A stretch of 64,000 nucleotides of DNA, taken from positions 310,001-374,000 of the forward strand of contig NZ_JAFBFC010000002.1 in NCBI RefSeq assembly GCF_016909075.1, in the 5' to 3' direction. Below the pieces are notes generated by a model. That model had not been told where the DNA came from and did no database searches. It saw only the letters and a list, made by a program, of their open reading frames with translations. Positions 52,571 through 63,202 of this stretch are shown here, piece by piece; position 1 is the first letter of the stretch, and every line of letters begins with the position of its first letter. Origin of the DNA: Priestia iocasae (GTDB lineage Bacteria; Bacillota; Bacilli; Bacillales; Bacillaceae_H). Both the position numbers and the translations under genes were made by a program.

Positions 52571-52596
52571 GTTTAAACGTGTATAATAAAGGGTAA
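52571..52596 (+). promoter_or_regulatory. predicted sigma-B promoter of yjbC
   Basis: GTTTAA-N14-GGGTAA is an exact fit to the general stress consensus GTTTAA-N12-14-GGGWAW, 142 bases before the yjbC start. yjbC of B. subtilis is known to be stress-controlled, which fits. Confidence 0.7.
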
Positions 52597-52737
52597 GTAA
52601 TACTTGGACTATAAAAAATCTATGCAAAAAGCACCTCTATTCTTTCCCTTCCCTATCCACTAATTGTTATAAAAAAACCCTTATTGACAGATAGTAAAGA
52701 TAGCTTTTTGTTAATCCGAAAATTTAAGGAGGACAAA

Positions 52738-53313
52738 ATGAACTGGTACGAAAAATTAAGCAAATACTTTCCAATTGAAGAATTAAAATCAAAAGAGCAC
52801 ATTGAAGCTTTACTGAAAGAACGTGGAGATATTTATCATAAAGATGAAGGGCCTCATCATGTTCTAATGTATGTAGAGACTGACGATTTTATTTTTGTAG
52901 ACTATTTATTTGTTTCAAAAGAATCACGAGGTCAAGGACTTGGTAAAAAGCTCATGGATAAACTGAAAGAAAAGCAAAAGCCAATTATTTTAGAAGTAGA
53001 GCCTGTTGACTATGAAGATACAGACACTGAAAAGCGTTTGCGTTTTTATAAGCGTCTCGGGTTCGCTCATGCCCAATCAATCGGTTACCGCCGACGCTCT
53101 CTTGCAACAAATGAAATCAATCAAATGGAGATTTTATATTGGTCACCTACTGAAGAGTCTGAAGAAAGTATTCTTGAGAGCATGAAAAAAACATATGAAA
53201 TGATTCATACGTATAAAGACAAAGAATGGTATGGTAAATCATATTTGCCAGCAGATGACGTGTTAAAGCTTGAAAAAGACCGCGATGAAGGTGACATTTT
53301 AGCTGATATTTAA
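52738..53313 (+). CDS. yjbC: GNAT acetyltransferase YjbC
   Basis: 191 residues. Acetyl-CoA loop 'SKESRGQGLGKKLMDKL' (R-G-Q-G-L-G) is preceded by 'FIFVDYLFVS' and followed by 'RFYKRLGFAHA'. ATG at 52738 follows TTAAGGAGG. The family is stress-induced in bacilli; substrate unknown. In B. subtilis it is the gene before spx; here its downstream partner has been separated and it ends at its own terminator. Confidence 0.85.
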   Translation: MNWYEKLSKYFPIEELKSKEHIEALLKERGDIYHKDEGPHHVLMYVETDDFIFVDYLFVSKESRGQGLGKKLMDKLKEKQKPIILEVEPVDYEDTDTEKRLRFYKRLGFAHAQSIGYRRRSLATNEINQMEILYWSPTEESEESILESMKKTYEMIHTYKDKEWYGKSYLPADDVLKLEKDRDEGDILADI

Positions 53314-53318
53314 TAAAC

Positions 53319-53353
53319 AAAAAGCGATGCATTTTTAAATGTGTCGCTTTTTT
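53319..53353 (+). terminator. terminator of yjbC
   Basis: AAAAAGCGATGCATTT / AAATGTGTCGCTTTTT with a 2-base loop and a G-T pair. Confidence 0.85.
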
Positions 53354-53543
53354 GAATGCTTTGCCTATTTGTTGATTACCTTTCATAATTATAGTACATT
53401 TTACCTCATCTATTTCATATTTCAGAAAATTTATAATAGTATTTTTTAGCACTTTCTTGTATAATGACTTTAACGCATTAATGTCACACGTCCTAACATA
53501 TAATTAGCTGATGAGCAGATGTTTAATTGCTTTTAAAAAAAGA

Positions 53544-53568
53544 AAACGACCTCGTTATGAGATCGTTT
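53544..53568 (-). terminator. terminator of the opp operon
   Basis: AAACGATCTC-N5-GAGGTCGTTT on the minus strand followed by TCTTTTTTT. Confidence 0.8.
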
Positions 53569-53571
53569 CGT

Positions 53572-54489
53572 CTATTTAGTCATTTGCTTGAATTCTGCTT
53601 CTGAACAAGATACATAGTGCCCTGGTGTTACTTCACGTAACTGTGGCTCTTCTCCATTGTAGTTATGTTCGTTCGCATCATACACTTGACGTGTTCTTGT
53701 ACGTTCAGTATCAGGGTCTGGTAACGGAATTGCTGATAGCAATGCTTTTGTATACGGATGAAGAGGATTGCGATACAACTCTTCACTTGTTGCAAGTTCT
53801 ACGATTTTCCCGCGGTACATAACTCCAATACGATCACTAATGTACTTAACCATGGATAAATCATGCGCGATGAACAAATATGTTAATCCATGTTCACGTT
53901 GCAATTTCTTCATTAAGTTAACAACCTGTGCTTGAATCGACACGTCTAAAGCTGAAATTGGTTCATCAGCAATGATGAAATCTGGTTCTACGGCTAAAGC
54001 ACGTGCAATACCAATACGTTGGCGTTGACCACCACTAAATTCATGTGGATAACGGTTCGCATGCTCGCGATTCAAACCAACTGTTTCAAGTAATGAATAC
54101 ACTTTGTTCATACGCTCTTGTTTTGTTTTAGCTAAACCGTGAATATCGATACCTTCTGCAATAATGTCAGCAACAGTCATACGAGGATTTAACGATGCAT
54201 ATGGATCTTGGAAAATCATTTGCATTTTACGATTAAATTTCTTTAACTCTGCTTTTGATTTACGTCCGTGAACATTTTCACCGTTAAAAAGAACTTCTCC
54301 GTCTGTTGCGTCGTAAAGGCGAATGATGGTACGTCCTGTCGTTGACTTACCACAACCAGATTCACCAACAAGACCTAATGTTTCACCTTTATAGATGTCG
54401 AATGTCAGACCATCTACAGCTTTGATAACTCCTTTTCCTGTATCAAAATGCTGCTTTAGGTTTTTAATTTCAAGTAGTTTTTCTGCCAT
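53572..54489 (-). CDS. oppF: oligopeptide ABC transporter ATP-binding protein OppF
   Basis: 305 residues. Walker [10 protein letters not shown] (about 45), signature '[14 protein letters not shown]', Walker B '[12 protein letters not shown]', and the C-terminal oligopeptide/dipeptide domain (to 'CSEAEF') are present. It pairs with OppD as the engine of peptide uptake. ATG at 54489 follows GGAAGGTG; only 1 base separates it from the oppD stop codon. Confidence 0.95.
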   Translation of the reverse strand: MAEKLLEIKNLKQHFDTGKGVIKAVDGLTFDIYKGETLGLVGESGCGKSTTGRTIIRLYDATDGEVLFNGENVHGRKSKAELKKFNRKMQMIFQDPYASLNPRMTVADIIAEGIDIHGLAKTKQERMNKVYSLLETVGLNREHANRYPHEFSGGQRQRIGIARALAVEPDFIIADEPISALDVSIQAQVVNLMKKLQREHGLTYLFIAHDLSMVKYISDRIGVMYRGKIVELATSEELYRNPLHPYTKALLSAIPLPDPDTERTRTRQVYDANEHNYNGEEPQLREVTPGHYVSCSEAEFKQMTK

Positions 54490-54490
54490 C

Positions 54491-55558
54491 TTATTCACCT
54501 TCCTTCGCCAATACCGGTTTTGCATAAGTGTTTGCTAGTTGGCGCATGCGACGTTTCACTGATTCTGGTGGCTCTACTTTTGGTGCATCTGGATGCAACA
54601 ACCAAGTTTTTGCATAATGTGTATCTGACACTTTAAACATTGGTGGCTCTTGTTCAAAATCAATTTTCATTGCATATGGATTACGTGCTGCAAACGCATC
54701 GCCTTTAGGTGGATTCGTTAAATCAGGCGGTGTACCTGGAATGGCAGCTAATTCTTCTTTTGAATCATTATCAAGACTTGGCATAGAAGCAAGTAAGCCC
54801 CATGTATACGGATGTTGTGGATTATAGAAGATTTCATCTACTGTACCCGTTTCAACAATTTGGCCTGCATACATAACCGCTACACGGTCTGCTACATTGG
54901 CTACAACACCTAGGTCATGCGTGATAAAGATGATAGCTGTATCCATCTTCTTCTGCAATTCTTTCATAAGCTCTAAAATTTGCGCCTGGATGGTTACGTC
55001 TAATGCTGTTGTTGGCTCATCTGCAATTAACAGCTTTGGATTAGATGCAAGGGCAATCGCAATCATAACACGTTGTCTCATTCCACCACTAAACTCATGT
55101 GGGTATTGATTCACACGTTGTTCAGGGAATGGAATCCCTACTAATTCTAATAACTCAACTGCACGCTCTTTTGCTTGTGCTTTTGACATATTTAAATGCT
55201 TAATGAGTACTTCTGTAATCTGATTGCCAACTTTCATCGTTGGATTCAATGATGTCATTGGATCTTGGAAAATCATTCCGATGTCTTTACCTCGGATTTG
55301 TTCCATTTGTTTATCTGTCTTTTTAACGATATCGTCACCGTCAAATAAAATTTGGCCGTTTGCAATTTTACCTGGAGGCATTGGAATTAAGCGCATAATC
55401 GTTTGAGATGTCACACTTTTTCCTGAACCTGATTCCCCAACGATGGCTAGAGTTTCACCTTTATTTAAGTGAAAGTTAACACCACGAACAGCTTTTACTT
55501 CTCCGCCATACGTTTGGAATGAGACTTCTAAGTCTTTTACTTCTAATAAACGTTCCAT
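54491..55558 (-). CDS. oppD: oligopeptide ABC transporter ATP-binding protein OppD
   Basis: 355 residues. Walker A GESGSGKS (about 42), signature '[14 protein letters not shown]' and Walker B '[12 protein letters not shown]' are followed by the C-terminal OppD/DppD domain with '[12 protein letters not shown]'. ATG at 55558 follows AAAGGAGTG. It is the fourth gene of the oppABCDF operon (13 bases after oppC). Confidence 0.95.
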   Translation of the reverse strand: MERLLEVKDLEVSFQTYGGEVKAVRGVNFHLNKGETLAIVGESGSGKSVTSQTIMRLIPMPPGKIANGQILFDGDDIVKKTDKQMEQIRGKDIGMIFQDPMTSLNPTMKVGNQITEVLIKHLNMSKAQAKERAVELLELVGIPFPEQRVNQYPHEFSGGMRQRVMIAIALASNPKLLIADEPTTALDVTIQAQILELMKELQKKMDTAIIFITHDLGVVANVADRVAVMYAGQIVETGTVDEIFYNPQHPYTWGLLASMPSLDNDSKEELAAIPGTPPDLTNPPKGDAFAARNPYAMKIDFEQEPPMFKVSDTHYAKTWLLHPDAPKVEPPESVKRRMRQLANTYAKPVLAKEGE

Positions 55559-55571
55559 GTTTCTCACTCCT

Positions 55572-56489
55572 TTATTTGCGTAGTCTTGGATCTAACGCAT
55601 CACGTAGTCCATCACCGATTACGTTAAACGCAAAAATAGTTAAACAAATAAATGTTGCAGGGAAGAATATACGCCACGGATAGTATTTTAATGCTGGCAG
55701 TCCGTCAGAAGCCATTGTTCCCCAACTTGCAAGCGGTGCTGGTACACCTAAACCTAAGTAACTTAAGAATGATTCTGTAAAGATTGCTGATGGAATCGTT
55801 AATGTCATTGTAACTAAAATAGGACCCATTGCATTTGGTACTAAGTGTTTCATTAAGATTCTTGATGTGTTAGCTCCTAGAGTTTGAGCTGCTAATACAT
55901 ACTCTTGATTCTTTAATTGAAGAATTTGTCCACGAACAATACGAGCCATGTTAATCCAACCTGTAATTGTCATAGCTAGAATCATCGTTCCTAAACCTTG
56001 ATCTAATACAACCATTAATAAGATAACAAGTAATAAATATGGAACACCCCATAAAATATCAGCAAAACGCATCATATATTCATCAGTACGACCGCCACGG
56101 TATCCGGCAATACTTCCCCATAAAACACCGATGAATAAGTCAATTAGGGCTGCTGAGATACCAATGAATAAAGAAATACGCGCACCTTCCCATGTTCTTG
56201 TAAACATGTCACGTCCTAAATCATCTGTACCAAACCAATGATCAACTGAAGGTGGTTGGTTTGAATTTAACAAATCATTTGTCTTGTAATCGTATGGTGT
56301 CATCATCGGACCAAAGATGGCCATGAACACAAGAAGAACGAGTAAAACGATTCCAAACATTGCTAGCTTATTTTTACGAAAACGAATCGTTACATCTTTC
56401 CAAAAAGATAAACTTGGTTTTGATATTCTTTCAGCTTCACGTGCATCAATAGAAGCTGGCTCAAACATATTTTTAGGGATCTGTTGCAT
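55572..56489 (-). CDS. oppC: oligopeptide ABC transporter permease OppC
   Basis: 305 residues. N-terminal helix after a 40-residue cytosolic tail, the periplasm-facing 'HWFGTDDLGRDMFTRTWEGAR', and the EAA loop 'VLAAQTLGANTSRILMKHLVPN' contacting OppD/OppF. It forms the peptide channel with OppB. ATG follows GGGAGAGTAAAGG; it is 3 bases after the oppB stop. Confidence 0.95.
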   Translation of the reverse strand: MQQIPKNMFEPASIDAREAERISKPSLSFWKDVTIRFRKNKLAMFGIVLLVLLVFMAIFGPMMTPYDYKTNDLLNSNQPPSVDHWFGTDDLGRDMFTRTWEGARISLFIGISAALIDLFIGVLWGSIAGYRGGRTDEYMMRFADILWGVPYLLLVILLMVVLDQGLGTMILAMTITGWINMARIVRGQILQLKNQEYVLAAQTLGANTSRILMKHLVPNAMGPILVTMTLTIPSAIFTESFLSYLGLGVPAPLASWGTMASDGLPALKYYPWRIFFPATFICLTIFAFNVIGDGLRDALDPRLRK

Positions 56490-56492
56490 CCT

Positions 56493-57428
56493 TTACTCTC
56501 CCTTCTTTCCGCCAGTTAGCTTGATTCGTGGATCAATTAATCCGTATAAAATATCAACAATTAAAATGGATACAAGAAGTAAAATACTATAGAACACTGT
56601 TACACCCATAATAACTGTGTAGTCACGGTTTGTAATACTCGTTACAAAGTGAGCACCTAATCCAGGAATACCAAAGATTTTTTCAATAACAAAACTTCCT
56701 GTTAAGATCCCTGCTGTTAAAGGACCCATGTATGAGACAACTGGTAACATTGCGTTACGAATTGCATGTTTTACTGTAATAACAGGCTTACTTAAACCTT
56801 TTGCTTTAGCTGTTTTAATGTAATCGTTGCTTAATACCTCTAACATACTTGAGCGAGTTAAACGCGCAATAAATGCCATTGGTGTAGAAGCTAATGCTAA
56901 AGCTGGTAAGACGGTATGAGCCCAAGACTCCCAACGAGCTACCGGGAATAAGCCTAGCTTAATTGCTAAGAAATATTGTAAAACAGTCGCCATGATAAAG
57001 CTTGGAACCGAGATTCCTAATACTGCTACAATCATCGCAGAGTAATCAGGCCATCTATTATGGTTTAATGATGCAATTACACCTAATAATACACCGATTG
57101 CTAAGGCTAAGAAGATTGCTTCCATCCCTAACATAAATGACACTGGAAAACCATCGCTAATTAAGTCATTTACCGTTTGTCCTTTATATTTAAACGAAGG
57201 ACCGAAATCCCATTTTACAATGGATGTTAAGTAATCAAAATACTGACCATACCACGGCTTGTCTAATCCATAGTATGCATTTAGATTTGCTTCGATTTCT
57301 GGAGGAAGCTTTTTCTCAGAAGCAAATGGACCTCCAGGTGCTGCTCTCATTAAGAAAAACGTTGCTGTAATAATTAAGAATAGCGAAAGTAGCATGTACA
57401 GCAAACGCTTGCCGATATATTTAAGCAA
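56493..57428 (-). CDS. oppB: oligopeptide ABC transporter permease OppB
   Basis: 311 residues. Six membrane helices begin with '[17 protein letters not shown]', and the EAA loop is '[23 protein letters not shown]'. A TTG at 57428, 7 bases after GGAGGTG, is taken as start because it gives the usual '[10 protein letters not shown]' beginning and usual length; in-frame ATG codons further upstream lie beyond the ribosome site. A hairpin between oppA and this gene may reduce read-through. Confidence 0.9.
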   Translation of the reverse strand: MLKYIGKRLLYMLLSLFLIITATFFLMRAAPGGPFASEKKLPPEIEANLNAYYGLDKPWYGQYFDYLTSIVKWDFGPSFKYKGQTVNDLISDGFPVSFMLGMEAIFLALAIGVLLGVIASLNHNRWPDYSAMIVAVLGISVPSFIMATVLQYFLAIKLGLFPVARWESWAHTVLPALALASTPMAFIARLTRSSMLEVLSNDYIKTAKAKGLSKPVITVKHAIRNAMLPVVSYMGPLTAGILTGSFVIEKIFGIPGLGAHFVTSITNRDYTVIMGVTVFYSILLLVSILIVDILYGLIDPRIKLTGGKKGE

Positions 57429-57477
57429 AATAGAACACCTCCATAATTTAACAACTATTCCCCTATTAAGAAGAAAA

Positions 57478-57501
57478 GTATATGGGGATATCCCCATATA
57501 C
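57478..57501 (-). terminator. intercistronic palindrome between oppA and oppB
   Basis: A perfect 24-base palindrome (arms GTATATGGGGAT / ATCCCCATATAC) followed on the minus strand by TTTTC. It probably stops part of the transcripts or protects oppA mRNA, allowing more binding protein than permease. Confidence 0.7.
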
Positions 57502-57525
57502 CTTTGTATAAAACAGATTCAACTA

Positions 57526-59172
57526 TTATTCAAAGTGAGCCCATTTTAATTGGATGTCACCAAGAGATGATACAACTACATCTTTTAAGTTATCTTTTTG
57601 AACCCAAGCATCTGTGTAGTAATAAATTGGTGAAGCTGGCATTTCATCAATTAGAATTTGCTCTGCTTGTTTCAATAACTCTAGACGCTTCTCTGCATCA
57701 ACTTCTTGTTGAGATTGAGCAAGTAGCTCTTGGTATTTTGCATTTTCCCAATACGTATTATTGTTACCGCCGTCTTTTTCACGGAATAACTCTAAGAATG
57801 TGATTGGATCATTGAAGTCACCAATCCAACCCATACGACCGATTTCGTAGTCACCATTGTGTAACTTGTCGATGTATACATTCCACTCAGAATTATCAAG
57901 TGATACTTCTACTTTACCTTCAAACGCTTTTGACCACATATCTTGAATAGCTTGAGCAATCTTTTGATGCCCTTCATCTGTGTTGTAAGAAAGTTTAAGC
58001 GTTAATTTGTCCATACCTTTTTCTTCTAAACCTTTAGCTAGAAGTTCTTTTGCTGCTTCTACATCGCCATCTTTGTATAAAGAGTGGCTTTCCTCACCGT
58101 AAGCTTGTGGTGGAACCATTGCAGTTGCAGGAACTTGCTCTTGTTTTGTTACATTGTCAATAATCGCTTGACGATCGATTGCATAAGCTAATGCTTTACG
58201 GATATTTACGTTGTCTAACCCTTCAACTGTTGTGTTGAATTTGTACATGTAAGTTCCCGTTTTAACTGAGATGTTTAAATCACCTTGGTCTTTTAATTGA
58301 GGAATTGCTTCTACTGGAAGAGCACCTGTTGGGTTACCTGCCCAGTCTAATTCACCGTTATCAAACATTGATAATTCAGTGTTGTTATCGTTGATCATAA
58401 ACATATCAACTTTTGCAAGCTTTACAGAATCTGCATCCCAGTAGTCTGCATTTTTCTCTAATACGATTTTATCGCTGTGTACCCACTCAGTCATTTTGAA
58501 AGGACCGTTTGATACATATGCATCTCCTGCATCTGTGTACCACTTGCCATTTTCTTGTGCAATTTTGCTATTAACTGGGTAGTACGTATAGAAAGCTGTT
58601 AATTCTAAGAAGTAAGCTGTTGGGTGCTCAAGTGTTACTTCTAATGTTTTTTCATCTACTGCTTTAACACCTACATCATCAGGGCTACCTTCACCTTTAT
58701 GTGCAGCTTCTCCACCCTTTAAATAGTATAACTGTTCAGCGTAATAAGATTCATTCTTTGCATCTAATACCCATTTCCATGCTGCTTCGAAATCTTGAGC
58801 TGTTACAGCATCACCGTTTGTCCATTTTGCATCACGTAGTGTAAATGTGTAAGTTAACCCATCTTCACTTACATCGATTTTTTCAGCCATTGCTTCTTCA
58901 GGCTCACCGTCTTTATTAATACGAGTTAATCCCTCGAATGTTTGACGAAGTACAGCACCAGATGTACTGTCGTTTGCTAAACCTGGATGTAATGAGAATG
59001 GCTCAGTTTTAATGTTTAAACGAAGTTCTTGTTTCACATCACCGCTACCGCTTCCGCCGTCCTTACCAGCATCTTTAGAATCACTTCCAGATTCATTGTT
59101 GAATCCACATGCTGTTAAGAAAAGACTGAACACTAGTAACAAGCTAAAAAGAACAGATAATCTTTTCTTCAT
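57526..59172 (-). CDS. oppA: oligopeptide-binding lipoprotein OppA
   Basis: 548 residues. Signal peptide with lipobox 'FLTAC' (Cys about 22), a Gly/Ser/Asp linker ('SGSDSKDAGKDGGSGSGD'), then the solute-binding protein family 5 signature 'RQTFEGLTRINKDGEPEEAMAE' (outline). It captures oligopeptides outside the membrane and feeds OppBCDF; in bacilli the system also imports Phr signalling peptides. First gene of the operon. ATG follows AGGGGGGTAAACC. Confidence 0.95.
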   Translation of the reverse strand: MKKRLSVLFSLLLVFSLFLTACGFNNESGSDSKDAGKDGGSGSGDVKQELRLNIKTEPFSLHPGLANDSTSGAVLRQTFEGLTRINKDGEPEEAMAEKIDVSEDGLTYTFTLRDAKWTNGDAVTAQDFEAAWKWVLDAKNESYYAEQLYYLKGGEAAHKGEGSPDDVGVKAVDEKTLEVTLEHPTAYFLELTAFYTYYPVNSKIAQENGKWYTDAGDAYVSNGPFKMTEWVHSDKIVLEKNADYWDADSVKLAKVDMFMINDNNTELSMFDNGELDWAGNPTGALPVEAIPQLKDQGDLNISVKTGTYMYKFNTTVEGLDNVNIRKALAYAIDRQAIIDNVTKQEQVPATAMVPPQAYGEESHSLYKDGDVEAAKELLAKGLEEKGMDKLTLKLSYNTDEGHQKIAQAIQDMWSKAFEGKVEVSLDNSEWNVYIDKLHNGDYEIGRMGWIGDFNDPITFLELFREKDGGNNNTYWENAKYQELLAQSQQEVDAEKRLELLKQAEQILIDEMPASPIYYYTDAWVQKDNLKDVVVSSLGDIQLKWAHFE

Positions 59173-59735
59173 GAATGGTTTACCCCCCTAATTTTTTCAC
59201 TCATATACTTTTCACAACCTACACTTTCTTAACTTCAGAAATAGTCTATCTTCACAAAATAGTCAGTCTTTTTTTCGCGTAGTAGAGAGATAAAGAACAA
59301 ACTCTATAAATATATCTTCTACTCTATGAAACATAGAATGAAACATGGACACTTGTCTGTGTATGTAATCATGCTGTAGAAGATGCGAAAGAGCTACAAA
59401 ACTATTGTAGCAAAACACTTTCTATTTTATTTTTTCTGAAAAATTAAGATGTTGTAACATATTTGTAAAAAATATATGAACTACGACTATTATAAATAGT
59501 TTAAAAATTTATTGCAATACTATTTATGAAATTTGATTTTGTAGACTTCTGTAGAGTGTTGTCTACTAGATACAGTATTGTCCTCTCTAGAAGTACAAAT
59601 TTCCATGTTAAATAGATGTTGCAATTTGATTACAAAAACTATATCACAAATTGTCGAATTTGCAAATATAAATTTTCTATTCACTGTTTTCATTTTTTTG
59701 ATGAACGGATATAATAGAGTATAAAAACAAAAATT
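59173..59735. other. divergent opp/trpS control region
   Basis: About 560 bases of AT-rich DNA between oppA and the trpS T-box. It must hold the promoters of both units. Several TATAAT-like elements are possible but none stands out, and no coding frame was recognised. Confidence 0.4.
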
Positions 59736-59739
59736 TTAT

Positions 59740-61023
<1,284 letters not shown>

Positions 61024-61024
<1 letters not shown>

Positions 61025-61062
61025 AAAAACAAACGACTGCTATTTGCAGTCGTTTGTTTTTT
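61024..61062. terminator. bidirectional terminator
   Basis: AACAAACGACTGC-N5-GCAGTCGTTTGTT flanked by A and T runs; it overlaps the end of yjbA. Confidence 0.9.
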
Positions 61063-61810
61063 AATTTACCTTTGGTTCTTGCTCAATTTCCCAAAGCTTT
61101 TCAAAGAAAGGTTGCCCTTTAATTAAGTTTTCACAAAGCTGTTTATGCTTTGGTGACCATCCTTCTTTTGCTTCTTCAAATAATTCTTGCCATACATCTT
61201 CAAAATCCATGTCTTGTATGTAGCTATATCTCTCAGGATTCCACTCTGTATACCAATAGCGAACTTGTGCAGCATTTTTAGATGCATGTAACTGATCGAG
61301 TGCCATAAAAAGCAGTTGCTTTAATTGACGCTCTTTTCTTGTTAATCCTGTCATCGTAGCAGGTGCAGGCGATAGAATATGATGTTCCTTCTTCAGTAAC
61401 TCTTGTTTGCTAAATTCATATTTCGCCATGTCTTGTTCTTGAATCATTTCATACACGAGCTGCTCCTGCCTTGGAATAAGACGGCTTTTTCGAATGGGAA
61501 TATGATACCCCATCGTGTCAATCGCTAAAATTCCATGTCCATCCGTCACAACAAAGCAATATTCTAGCTGAATACGCTCGTGATTTTTACGAATGTATGC
61601 TTTTTGATAAACCTCATTGAGTAATGATTGAGGTAACTCTGACAAATCATTCTCAATGTAATGAAACAATAATGAATCTACCTTTAACAATGGAACTTGA
61701 TCAAGTAATTCTACACAGTCATCTTTCCGCCACTCGTGAAAGTGGCAAACATTGTAACCATTTTCTTCACCTTCAAACCAATTAACCCAGACATCATGAA
61801 GATACAACAT
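61061..61810 (-). CDS. yjbA: UPF0736 protein YjbA
   Basis: 249 residues, cytosolic. '[20 protein letters not shown]' start, '[18 protein letters not shown]' and '[22 protein letters not shown]'-like middle and '[15 protein letters not shown]' end are strongly conserved features of YjbA. Function unknown. ATG 61810 is taken (AGGGGTG before it) rather than the GTG two codons earlier, which lies in the ribosome site. Position between trpS and app genes matches B. subtilis. Confidence 0.85.
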   Translation of the reverse strand: MLYLHDVWVNWFEGEENGYNVCHFHEWRKDDCVELLDQVPLLKVDSLLFHYIENDLSELPQSLLNEVYQKAYIRKNHERIQLEYCFVVTDGHGILAIDTMGYHIPIRKSRLIPRQEQLVYEMIQEQDMAKYEFSKQELLKKEHHILSPAPATMTGLTRKERQLKQLLFMALDQLHASKNAAQVRYWYTEWNPERYSYIQDMDFEDVWQELFEEAKEGWSPKHKQLCENLIKGQPFFEKLWEIEQEPKVN

Positions 61811-61894
61811 TTTCACCCCTCACTTACACACTGTTTATTAAAAATCAGTATAGGCAAAGAAAGGAATTTTTATTCCAAATCATACTATCTATCT

Positions 61895-62113
61895 TTATCT
61901 TTCATTATTTTTTCTCATTTCATTCGGATAATAAATACACACACTACTAACAGCTAGTCCTATGATGAACAAGTAACACTCCGGTCTTGTCCAAACAAAC
62001 ATGAGATAATCTTTATACGTATACCCTGCTGATAGTAAGTTTAAATACATAATCATAATAGTTCCTCCTGAAACAGCAAGTCCAAATCCTATAAGAAATA
62101 AGAAGAATCTCAT
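61895..62113 (-). CDS. small two-helix membrane protein, unknown
   Basis: 72 residues. Two membrane helices (about 3-24 and 43-62) are joined by 'AGYTYKDYLMFVWTRPECY', with a charged end 'YYPNEMRKNNER'. Start ATG lies at 62113. I do not recognise the family. It lies between appC and yjbA on the same strand. Confidence 0.6.
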   Translation of the reverse strand: MRFFLFLIGFGLAVSGGTIMIMYLNLLSAGYTYKDYLMFVWTRPECYLFIIGLAVSSVCIYYPNEMRKNNER

Positions 62114-62243
62114 CTTTTATCATCCAACCTACTGTTCATTCTACCCATCAAGACATTCTCCCTTGTCCACCTTTTACTACATCATATGAAAAAACAGCAA
62201 AAACATGTCTCAGACATCATCCCAAATTCGTTAAAAAGAACAA

Positions 62244-62277
62244 AAAAAATCCATCACGTTGAGGTGATAGATTTTTT
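62244..62277 (-). terminator. terminator of the app operon segment
   Basis: AAAAAATC-c-ATCAC / GTGAT-a-GATTTTTT, overlapping the appC stop codon. Confidence 0.8.
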
Positions 62278-63190
62278 AACGGTTTGATTTAGGATTTAAT
62301 GCATCTTTTAAGCCTTCGCCAATAAAGTTTATGGCTAAGATTGTAAAGGTAATGGCTAACCCTGGTGGAACCCACATCCACACTTGATTTTGTAAAACAT
62401 TTGATTGTCTTGCTTCCGTTAGCATATTCCCCCATGTTGGTGTGTCAGCTGATACACCAAATCCAATGAAGCTAATACTCGATTCAAATACAATCATGAC
62501 GGCCATTAATAACGTTGCTTGTACAATAATAGTGGAGAAAACGTTTGGCAACAAATGTTTTATGATGACTTTTGCTGGACTACAGCCAATTGAAATAGCT
62601 GCTAGTACATACTCATTTTCTTTCTCCGCCAAAATTTTACTCCTCACAAGACGAGCAACCCCAGCCCAACTCAATGCACTAACTACAAGAATGAGTGTCC
62701 ATACACCTGAAATCTTTCCAACAAAAATTGTGTTTAGAACAATAACAAAAACGATTAATGGAAAGTTTAAGACGAAATCCGTGAAGCGCATAAGAGCTTG
62801 GTCTACAGTTCCACCATAATAACCAGCTAATGCTCCGATGATTGTTCCGATTAATACCACTAAAATTGTACACGAAAAACCAATTAAAAGTGATGTACGA
62901 CCTCCATAAATGGTTCTTGTAAATACGTCTCGTCCATTTGTATCTGTACCAAGCCAATGCTCTGCTGAAGGTGCTAAACTCATTTTCATGTAATCAATTC
63001 GAGAGATATCATGAGTTGTAATATAAGGAGCAAATACTGCTAAGGCTGTAATAATGACCATAAATACTAAACTAATCATTGCTAGTTTATTTTTAAAAAA
63101 CTTTTTTCTCGCAATCGCCCAGGGAGAAGGACTCTTCTGGACTTTCGTATGGTGTTCTGGTTGTATATTTTTATTTGATACGACTTCCAT
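62276..63190 (-). CDS. appC: oligopeptide ABC transporter permease AppC
   Basis: 304 residues. The same permease fold as OppC: 'HWLGTDTNGRDVFTRTIYGGR' after the first helix and the EAA loop 'VLAAISIGCSPAKVIIKHLLPN'. It is assigned to app rather than opp by position beyond yjbA. It lies 12 bases after appB. Confidence 0.85.
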   Translation of the reverse strand: MEVVSNKNIQPEHHTKVQKSPSPWAIARKKFFKNKLAMISLVFMVIITALAVFAPYITTHDISRIDYMKMSLAPSAEHWLGTDTNGRDVFTRTIYGGRTSLLIGFSCTILVVLIGTIIGALAGYYGGTVDQALMRFTDFVLNFPLIVFVIVLNTIFVGKISGVWTLILVVSALSWAGVARLVRSKILAEKENEYVLAAISIGCSPAKVIIKHLLPNVFSTIIVQATLLMAVMIVFESSISFIGFGVSADTPTWGNMLTEARQSNVLQNQVWMWVPPGLAITFTILAINFIGEGLKDALNPKSNR

Positions 63191-63202
63191 TTCGTTCCCC
63201 TC

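Noticed and set aside
59652-59658. Spo0A box (TGTCGAA) upstream of opp, and TTCGACA at 42491 upstream of coiA
   Set aside because: Single 7-base matches are expected several times by chance in 64 kb on two strands; no paired boxes or good spacing.
62679-62957. Second minus-strand frame inside appC
   Set aside because: Composition is non-protein-like and it lies within a conserved permease frame.
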